This document shows, in pieces, positions 55,441-64,000 of a DNA stretch of 64,000 nt. The stretch spans positions 266,644,575 to 266,708,574 of the forward strand of contig CM070873.1 of the NCBI GenBank assembly GCA_036365515.1. Reading direction: 5' to 3'. The translations under genes and the position numbers were made by a program. Origin of the DNA: Torymus aiolomorphi (Eukaryota; Arthropoda; Insecta; Hymenoptera; Torymidae). The notes beneath the pieces were generated by a model, which ran no database searches, had not been told where the DNA came from, and worked only from the letters and a program-made list of their open reading frames with translations. Numbering within the stretch: the stretch's first letter is position 1; every line of letters starts with the position of its first letter.

Positions 55441-56986
55441 TTTATTATTAAGTGGTATAATATGGCTATTGGCGAAGGTCCACTATAAAACCTAACGCGC
55501 CTTGGGCAGAACCTCCTGGGTGGCGTGGAATACTGCCGAATCTAATGAATACGCACAATTTCATTGAAATTCCTGTTATAATGCTCTTGTTAACTAATCT
55601 AACGTAAATATTTATTATGGGGACAAAAAGCTAGTTTTGCGAGCATCGTGTAGCTACTGCAGCACCAAACCTCTTTCTATATACTTTGTCCCACGCACTT
55701 TGAATTTCGGAATGGGTAGTTAAAGAATAAACACGAATGTTATTTATAAAAGAATTGTTGTAAGTTCATTCTGACATGAATATATTTTTCGTTATAAAGA
55801 ATATGGAATACTAAAATTTTTTAAATTTTTATGTATTTACTATTCATTATTTTTAGAGACAAAAAGTAATTTATAAAAAAAAAAAAAATGACGTTTCTTT
55901 CTCGCGGCTTAACTAGAGTAAAATTAGTATAATAGCTTTGAAATTTTGGTTAAGGTTCGACTTTGGATACCTTTCAGATGAGTACTTTGGGCAAAAGGAT
56001 TGATCCATAAATTTCAGATATTTTTGATTTTAAAATATTTTTAGACTTTCGTTTTAATCGTAATGTCTCGAGAACGGCATAACGTATCAACTTGAAATTT
56101 ATAGACAATTTTGTACGAGATATAGGCATTATGTGTGCAAAATTGTCACAAGATCGTTTGATTATTTTTGAATATATTTAACATTGAAAACTTTCCTATT
56201 TTAAAAACTAATTTTCATCGTTGCACGATGTATCGAGTAAAATATTTTTAATTGTTTTGACATTTTGTATATACGTAGAGTTTGTATATTTCTTTTCAAT
56301 GAATTACTTTCGCAAAAGTTGTTGTTCATAACCTCAAGAGACATTTGATGTACAAATATTGTTCACATGTTTGGCAATATTTGTAGAAAATTTTATCAAG
56401 ATCATATGGATTACATTGTCTATAAATACCAGAGATATACATGGTTAAAATTTTGTTTGCCCTTTTTTCAAATCGTAAATTCTCGAGAACGACTTTATGT
56501 ATAAACATGAAACTTATAGACAATTTTGTGCGTGGTATAGGCAATACATGTTTTCTTTTTATAATCAAAAAACCTTTTTGAATTATTGGTTATTATTATT
56601 TTTTTAGATGGTACAGCCAATATTACTTAATATTATAAAGTTTCCTTTAAAGATTTAGAATTGACCAACATTTAAATTTTTTAATTTTTAAATTGTCTCT
56701 ACTGTCCCATTTCTTATTAAGGACCATATTTTGGATGCCATGAATGTACTCCCCTCCTCTTCCAGTTGTAAAGTAGAGGAGGTAATTAGTGGTATTGCCA
56801 GGCTAGGTCTGTCTTTCACTCAGGTATAAATAAGGCGACCAAGGGTTTAAACGCCACATTCAAAATAGCTTTTGGCGAGAAAGCATCTGAGTCTAGGAGT
56901 CTCTTCCAACGACGTACTTCATTGCTGCAAGTAATATTGAATAACCGTTAAATTTAAATTTACGAAGAGGATTTTTAAATTTAGAA

Positions 56987-57464
56987 ATGGATTTCATTCC
57001 ATCGATTACAGCACAGAAGCGAAAAAGACGGGCACTTGACGATAATGAGATAAGTAATGGACGCAATAATGAAAAAAGGTAAAAACTTCGCATATTCACA
57101 AATACTGCCCGTATACCCATAGTATCGAAGTGGATAAAAAAATTAAAATGGTCCAAGAAGATTTGAAGCGCTTGGGGAAGCTTTAGGCATCAAAGCAATA
57201 CCTCAATCATTACTTCACATGGATGAAATAATTAAAAATAATAGTTGCCCAAGAGCTATTATGAGCTTAACTGAGATGAATAGAGAAATGAAGCAGGAAT
57301 TGTGCATTTTGGAAATCGAGAGGACTGAAGCTTTAGCACAGAAAAATTTGTATCAAGACAGGAGAATATGGTTAAATCAGCAGAACATTATCATGACGCA
57401 AGTCGTATTAAAAGAAAAAATTTCCGTTTTGGAAGAAAAAATCATTAAAGAAACAAAAATTTAG
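56987..57464 (+). pseudogene. Satellite ORF, unit 11 (broken)
   Basis: Unit 56173-58197. Both A6 and G4 lesions are present. It is otherwise identical by eye to units 10 and 12 through the coding part. Confidence 0.65.
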
Positions 57465-59011
57465 TTTATTATTAAGTGGTATAATATGGCTATTGGCGAA
57501 GGTCCACTATAAAACCTAACGCGCCTTGGGCAGAACCTCCTGGGTGGCGTGGAATACTGCCGAATCTAATGAATACGCACAATTTCATTGAAATTCCTGT
57601 TATAATGCTCTTGTTAACTAATCTAACGTAAATATTTATTATGGGGACAAAAAGCTAGTTTTGCGAGCATCGTGTAGCTACTGCAGCACCAAACCTCTTT
57701 CTATATACTTTGTCCCACGCACTTTGAATTTCGGAATGGGTAGTTAAAGAATAAACACGAATGTTATTTATAAAAGAATTGTTGTAAGTTCATTCTGACA
57801 TGAATATATTTTTCGTTATAAAGAATATGGAATACTAAAATTTTTTAAATTTTTATGTATTTACTATTCATTATTTTTAGAGACAAAAAGTAATTTATAA
57901 AAAAAAAAAAAAATGACGTTTCTTTCTCGCGGCTTAACTAGAGTAAAATTAGTATAATAGCTTTGAAATTTTGGTTAAGGTTCGACTTTGGATACCTTTC
58001 AGATGAGTACTTTGGGCAAAAGGATTGATCCATAAATTTCAGATATTTTTGATTTTAAAATATTTTTAGACTTTCGTTTTAATCGTAATGTCTCGAGAAC
58101 GGCATAACGTATCAACTTGAAATTTATAGACAATTTTGTACGAGATATAGGCATTATGTGTGCAAAATTGTCACAAGATCGTTTGATTATTTTTGAATAT
58201 ATTTAACATTGAAAACTTTCCTATTTTAAAAACTAATTTTCATCGTTGCACGATGTATCGAGTAAAATATTTTTAATTGTTTTGACATTTTGTATATACG
58301 TAGAGTTTGTATATTTCTTTTCAATGAATTACTTTCGCAAAAGTTGTTGTTCATAACCTCAAGAGACATTTGATGTACAAATATTGTTCACATGTTTGGC
58401 AATATTTGTAGAAAATTTTATCAAGATCATATGGATTACATTGTCTATAAATACCAGAGATATACATGGTTAAAATTTTGTTTGCCCTTTTTTCAAATCG
58501 TAAATTCTCGAGAACGACTTTATGTATAAACATGAAACTTATAGACAATTTTGTGCGTGGTATAGGCAATACATGTTTTCTTTTTATAATCAAAAAACCT
58601 TTTTGAATTATTGGTTATTATTATTTTTTTAGATGGTACAGCCAATATTACTTAATATTATAAAGTTTCCTTTAAAGATTTAGAATTGACCAACATTTAA
58701 ATTTTTTAATTTTTAAATTGTCTCTACTGTCCCATTTCTTATTAAGGACCATATTTTGGATGCCATGAATGTACTCCCCTCCTCTTCCAGTTGTAAAGTA
58801 GAGGAGGTAATTAGTGGTATTGCCAGGCTAGGTCTGTCTTTCACTCAGGTATAAATAAGGCGACCAAGGGTTTAAACGCCACATTCAATATAGCTTTTGG
58901 CGAGAAAGCATCTGAGTCTAGGAGTCTCTTCCAACGACGTACTTCATTGCTGCAAGTAATATTGAATAACCGTTAAATTTAAATTTACGAAGAGGATTTT
59001 TAAATTTAGAA

Positions 59012-59489
59012 ATGGATTTCATTCCATCGATTACAGCACAGAAGCGAAAAAGACGGGCACTTGACGATAATGAGATAAGTAATGGACGCAATAATGAAAA
59101 AAGGTAAAAACTTCGCATATTCACAAATACTGCCCGTATACCCATAGTATCGAAGTGGATAAAAAAATTAAAATGGTCCAAGAAGATTTGAAGCGCTTGG
59201 GGAAGCTTTAGGCATCAAAGCAATACCTCAATCATTACTTCACATGGATGAAATAATTAAAAATAATAGTTGCCCAAGAGCTATTATGAGCTTAACTGAG
59301 ATGAATAGAGAAATGAAGCAGGAATTGTGCATTTTGGAAATCGAGAGGACTGAAGCTTTAGCACAGAAAAATTTGTATCAAGACAGGAGAATATGGTTAA
59401 ATCAGCAGAACATTATCATGACGCAAGTCGTATTAAAAGAAAAAATTTCCGTTTTGGAAGAAAAAATCATTAAAGAAACAAAAATTTAG
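59012..59489 (+). pseudogene. Satellite ORF, unit 12 (broken)
   Basis: Unit 58198-60222. Both A6 and G4 lesions are present. The promoter-proximal base reads TTCAATATAGC, as in units 6, 8, 13 and 14. Confidence 0.65.
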
Positions 59490-61035
59490 TTTATTATTAA
59501 GTGGTATAATATGGCTATTGGCGAAGGTCCACTATAAAACCTAACGCGCCTTGGGCAGAACCTCCTGGGTGGCGTGGAATACTGCCGAATCTAATGAATA
59601 CGCACAATTTCATTGAAATTCCTGTTATAATGCTCTTGTTAACTAATCTAACGTAAATATTTATTATGGGGACAAAAAGCTAGTTTTGCGAGCATCGTGT
59701 AGCTACTGCAGCACCAAACCTCTTTCTATATACTTTGTCCCACGCACTTTGAATTTCGGAATGGGTAGTTAAAGAATAAACACGAATGTTATTTATAAAA
59801 GAATTGTTGTAAGTTCATTCTGACATGAATATATTTTTCGTTATAAAGAATATGGAATACTAAAATTTTTTAAATTTTTATGTATTTACTATTCATTATT
59901 TTTAGAGACAAAAAGTAATTTATAAAAAAAAAAAAAAATGACGTTTCTTTCTCGCGGCTTAACTAGAGTAAAATTAGTATAATAGCTTTGAAATTTTGGT
60001 TAAGGTTCGACTTTGGATACCTTTCAGATGAGTACTTTGGGCAAAAGGATTGATCCATAAATTTCAGATATTTTTGATTTTAAAATATTTTTAGACTTTC
60101 GTTTTAATCGTAATGTCTCGAGAACGGCATAACGTATCAACTTGAAATTTATAGACAATTTTGTACGAGATATAGGCATTATGTGTGCAAAATTGTCACA
60201 AGATCGTTTGATTATTTTTGAATATATTTAACATTGAAAACTTTCCTATTTTAAAAACTAATTTTCATCGTTGCACGATGTATCGAGTAAAATATTTTTA
60301 ATTGTTTTGACATTTTGTATATACGTAGAGTTTGTATATTTCTTTTCAATGAATTACTTTCGCAAAAGTTGTTGTTCATAACCTCAAGAGACATTTGATG
60401 TACAAATATTGTTCACATGTTTGGCAATATTTGTAGAAAATTTTATCAAGATCATATGGATTACATTGTCTATAAATACCAGAGATATACATGGTTAAAA
60501 TTTTGTTTGCCCTTTTTCAAATCGTAAATTCTCGAGAACGACTTTATGTATAAACATGAAACTTATAGACAATTTTGTGCGTGGTATAGGCAATACATGT
60601 TTTCTTTTTATAATCAAAAAACCTTTTTGAATTATTGGTTATTATTATTTTTTTAGATGGTACAGCCAATATTACTTAATATTATAAAGTTTCCTTTAAA
60701 GATTTAGAATTGACCAACATTTAAATTTTTTAATTTTTAAATTGTCTCTACTGTCCCATTTCTTATTAAGGACCATATTTTGGATGCCATGAATGTACTC
60801 CCCTCCTCTTCCAGTTGTAAAGTAGAGGAGGTAATTAGTGGTATTGCCAGGCTAGGTCTGTCTTTCACTCAGGTATAAATAAGGCGACCAAGGGTTTAAA
60901 CGCCACATTCAATATAGCTTTTGGCGAGAAAGCATCTGAGTCTAGGAGTCTCTTCCAACGACGTACTTCATTGCTGCAAGTAATATTGAATAACCGTTAA
61001 ATTTAAATTTACGAAGAGGATTTTTAAATTTAGAA

Positions 61036-61514
61036 ATGGATTTCATTCCATCGATTACAGCACAGAAGCGAAAAAGACGGGCACTTGACGATAATGAGAT
61101 AAGTAAGGGAGGCAAGAATGAAAAAAAGGTAAAAACTTCGCATATTCACAGATAATGCCCGTATACCCATAGTATCGAAGTGGATAAAAAAATTAAAATG
61201 GTCCAAGAAGATTTGAAGCGCTTGGGGAAGCTTTAGGCATCAAAGCAATACCTCAATCATTACTTCACATGGATGAAATAATTAAAAATAATAGTTGCCC
61301 AAGAGCTATTATGAGCTTAACTGAGATGAATAGAGAAATGAAGCAGGAATTGTGCATTTTGGAAATCGAGAGGACTGAAGCTTTAGCACAGAAAAATTTG
61401 TATCAAGACAGGAGAATATGGTTAAATCAGCAGAACATTATCATGACGCAAGTCGTATTAAAAGAAAAAATTTCCGTTTTGGAAGAAAAAATCATTAAAG
61501 AAACAAAAATTTAG
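61036..61514 (+). pseudogene. Satellite ORF, unit 13 (broken, private changes)
   Basis: Unit 60223-62245. The A7 run is kept, but AGGGAGGCAAGAATG replaces ATGGACGCAATAATG, and CACAGATAATG gives an in-frame TAA at 61153-61155. G4 is also present. Upstream, one T is missing in CCCTTTTTC (about 60511-60515). Confidence 0.65.
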
Positions 61515-63058
61515 TTTATTATTAAGTGGTATAATATGGCTATTGGCGAAGGTCCACTATAAAACCTAACGCGCCTTGGGCAGAACCTCCTGGGTGGCGT
61601 GGAATACTGCCGAATCTAATGAATACGCACAATTTCATTGAAATTCCTGTTATAATGCTCTTGTTAACTAATCTAACGTAAATATTTATTATGGGGACAA
61701 AAAGCTAGTTTTGCGAGCATCGTGTAGCTACTGCAGCACCAAACCTCTTTCTATATACTTTGTCCCACGCACTTTGAATTTCGGAATGGGTAGTTAAAGA
61801 ATAAACACGAATGTTATTTATAAAAGAATTGTTGTAAGTTCATTCTGACATGAATATATTTTTCGTTATAAAGAATATGGAATACTAAAATTTTTAAATT
61901 TTTATGTATTTACTATTCATTATTTTTAGAGACAAAAAGTAATTTATAAAAAAAAAAAAAATGACGTTTCTTTCTCGCGGCTTAACTAGAGTAAAATTAG
62001 TATAATAGCTTTGAAATTTTGGTTAAGGTTCGACTTTGGATACCTTTCAGATGAGTACTTTGGGCAAAAGGATTGATCCATAAATTTCAGATATTTTTGA
62101 TTTTAAAATATTTTTAGACTTTCGTTTTAATCGTAATGTCTCGAGAACGGCATAACGTATCAACTTGAAATTTATAGACAATTTTGTACGAGATATAGGC
62201 ATTATGTGTGCAAAATTGTCACAAGATCGTTTGATTATTTTTGAATATATTTAACATTGAAAACTTTCCTATTTTAAAAACTAATTTTCATCGTTGCACG
62301 ATGTATCGAGTAAAATATTTTTAATTGTTTTGACATTTTGTATATACGTAGAGTTTGTATATTTCTTTTCAATGAATTACTTTCGCAAAAGTTGTTGTTC
62401 ATAACCTCAAGAGACATTTGATGTACAAATATTGTTCACATGTTTGGCAATATTTGTAGAAAATTTTATCAAGATCATATGGATTACATTGTCTATAAAT
62501 ACCAGAGATATACATGGTTAAAATTTTGTTTGCCCTTTTTTCAAATCGTAAATTCTCGAGAACGACTTTATGTATAAAGATGAAACTTATAGACAATTTT
62601 GTGCGTGGTATAGGCAATACATGTTTTCTTTTTATAATCAAAAAACCTTTTTGAATTAATGGTTATTATTATTTTTTAGATGGTACAGCCAATATTACTT
62701 AATATTATAAAGTTTCCTTTAAAGATTTAGAATTGACCAACATTTAAATTTTTTAATTTTTAAATTGTCTCTACTGTCCCATTTCTTATTAAGGACCATA
62801 TTTTGGATGCCATGAATGTACTCCCCTCCTCTTCCAGTTGTAAAGTAGAGGAGGTAATTAGTGGTATTGCCAGGCTAGGTCTGTCTTTCACTCAGGTATA
62901 AATAAGGCGACCAAGGGTTTAAACGCCACATTCAATATAGCTTTTGGCGAGAAAGCATCTGAGTCTAGGAGTCTCTTCCAACGACGTACTTCATTGCTGC
63001 AAGTAATATTGAATAACCGTAAAATTTAAATTTACGAAGAGGATTTTTAAATTTAGAA

Positions 63059-63535
63059 ATGGATTTCATTCCATCGATTACAGCACAGAAGCGAAAAAGA
63101 CGGGCACTTGACGATAATGAGATAAGTAATGGACGCAATAATGAAAAAAGGTAAAAACTTCGCATATTCACAAATACTGCCCGTATACCCATAGTATCGA
63201 AGTGGATAAAAAATTAAAATGGTCCAAGAAGATTTGAAGCGCTTGGGGAAGCTTTAGGCATCAAAGCAATACCTCAATCATTACTTCACATGGATGAAAT
63301 AATTAAAAATAATAGTTGCCCAAGAGCTATTATGAGCTTAACTGAGATGAATAGAGAAATGAAGCAGGAATTGTGCATTTTGGAAATCGAGAGGACTGAA
63401 GCTTTAGCACAGAAAAATTTGTATCAAGACAGGAGAATATGGTTAAATCAGCAGAACATTATCATGACGCAAGTCGTATTAAAAGAAAAAATTTCCGTTT
63501 TGGAAGAAAAAATCATTAAAGAAACAAAAATTTAG
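63059..63535 (+). pseudogene. Satellite ORF, unit 14 (broken; unit truncated by window end)
   Basis: Unit 62246 to beyond 64000. A6 and G4 lesions are present, plus a third one-base loss in the A run near 63208-63213. The poly-A run near 63968 is replaced by AAAAAACAAAAATG, which differs from all other units. Confidence 0.65.
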
Positions 63536-64000
63536 TTTATTATTAAGTGGTATAATATGGCTATTGGCGAAGGTCCACTATAAAACCTAACGCGCCTTGG
63601 GCAGAACCTCCTGGGTGGCGTGGAATACTGCCGAATCTAATGAATACGCACAATTTCATTGAAATTCCTGTTATAATGCTCTTGTTAACTAATCTAACGT
63701 AAATATTTATTATGGGGACAAAAAGCTAGTTTTGCGAGCATCGTGTAGCTACTGCAGCACCAAACCTCTTTCTATATACTTTGTCCCACGCACTTTGAAT
63801 TTCGGAATGGGTAGTTAAAGAATAAACACGAATGTTATTTATAAAAGAATTGTTGTAAGTTCATTCTGACATGAATATATTTTTCGTTATAAAGAATATG
63901 GAATACTAAAATTTTTTAAATTTTTATGTATTTACTATTCATTATTTTTAGAGACAAAAAGTAATTTAAAAAACAAAAATGACGTTTCTTTCTCGCGGCT

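Larger units (their letters stand above)
27591..64000 (+). repeat. Head-to-tail array of ~2,025-bp units (13 complete plus a partial)
   Basis: The landmark TATATTTAACATTGAAAA occurs at 27591, 29621, 31649, 33673, 35697, 46049, 48072, 50098, 52123, 54148, 56173, 58198, 60223 and 62246. Spacing is 2,023-2,030 bp, except the unit interrupted by the 8.3-kb transposon. Units are near-identical; the first is the most divergent and closest to unit 0. Each has a TATA box, an ORF of about 159 codons, a poly-A run before ATGACGTTTCTTTCTCGCGG, and two diverged copies of an internal ~130-bp motif. The array runs past the window end. Variation is mainly homopolymer length. Confidence 0.95.

Noticed and set aside
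27591..64000. The regular array as a CRISPR or rDNA-like locus.
   Set aside because: Units are ~2 kb without spacers and without rRNA features; it is a satellite.

Overview
The window looks like nuclear DNA of an arthropod, most likely an insect: it is very AT-rich, has spliceosomal-type introns, animal-type DNA transposons and long tandem arrays. No rRNA, tRNA, CRISPR or bacterial operon was seen. The exact species cannot be read from the sequence; Insecta is an inference from the kind of Polinton, the CACTA-like element and the satellites.

Region 1 (1-22016) is copy A of a roughly 6.1-kb duplicated segment. It holds a degenerate ~230-bp AT-rich satellite, a CT microsatellite, a ~270-bp degenerate repeat, a 1.43-kb foldback (350-bp arms) and one isolated 2.02-kb satellite unit. 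A 15,938-bp Polinton/Maverick (1199-17136) is inserted into copy A with a 6-bp target duplication (AAAAAT) and ~475-bp inverted repeats. Copy B (about 23460-29620) lacks it, so the window contains its own empty site.

The Polinton has three gene blocks. On the minus strand (1838-5706) lie the virion genes: PLA2-like protein, small hydrophobic capsid-type protein, adenovirus-type protease, penton, a small basic protein and major capsid protein. On the plus strand (5801-8788) are the packaging ATPase, a conserved acidic/coiled protein, a fibre-like protein and a chromodomain integrase. On the minus strand (8821-12847) are a small basic protein and a protein-primed DNA polymerase B. Two further plus-strand genes (15258-16139) sit beyond a 2.4-kb non-coding stretch with a dimeric minisatellite. 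Integrase and polymerase would serve integration and self-replication, and the capsid, penton, protease and ATPase set would serve virion formation. However MCP, penton, the hydrophobic protein, integrase and polymerase all carry single-base frame breaks, most of them in homopolymers. As read, the copy is decayed, or the consensus has indel errors.

Region 2 (22017-23459) separates the two duplicated copies. It contains a tandemly duplicated fragment resembling the second-largest subunit of RNA polymerase III.

Region 3 (27591-64000) is a head-to-tail array of ~2,025-bp units: thirteen complete units plus a partial one running off the window. Each unit has a TATA box and a 159-codon ORF for a basic, coiled-coil protein I do not recognise. 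The ORF is intact in only one array unit (30435-30914) and in the isolated unit of copy A (20803-21300). Most other copies share the same one-base lesions (an A7 run reduced to A6, a G5 run reduced to G4).

Region 4 (36638-44954) is an 8,317-bp CACTA-like transposon inserted in one array unit, with TA duplication and CACTG...CAGTG ends. It encodes a Tnp2-type transposase and an eight-exon SAM-domain gene. Its introns host a ~595-bp palindrome, a ~1-kb compound palindromic element and, nested inside that, a 270-bp MITE with the same CACTG/CAGTG ends and TA duplication.
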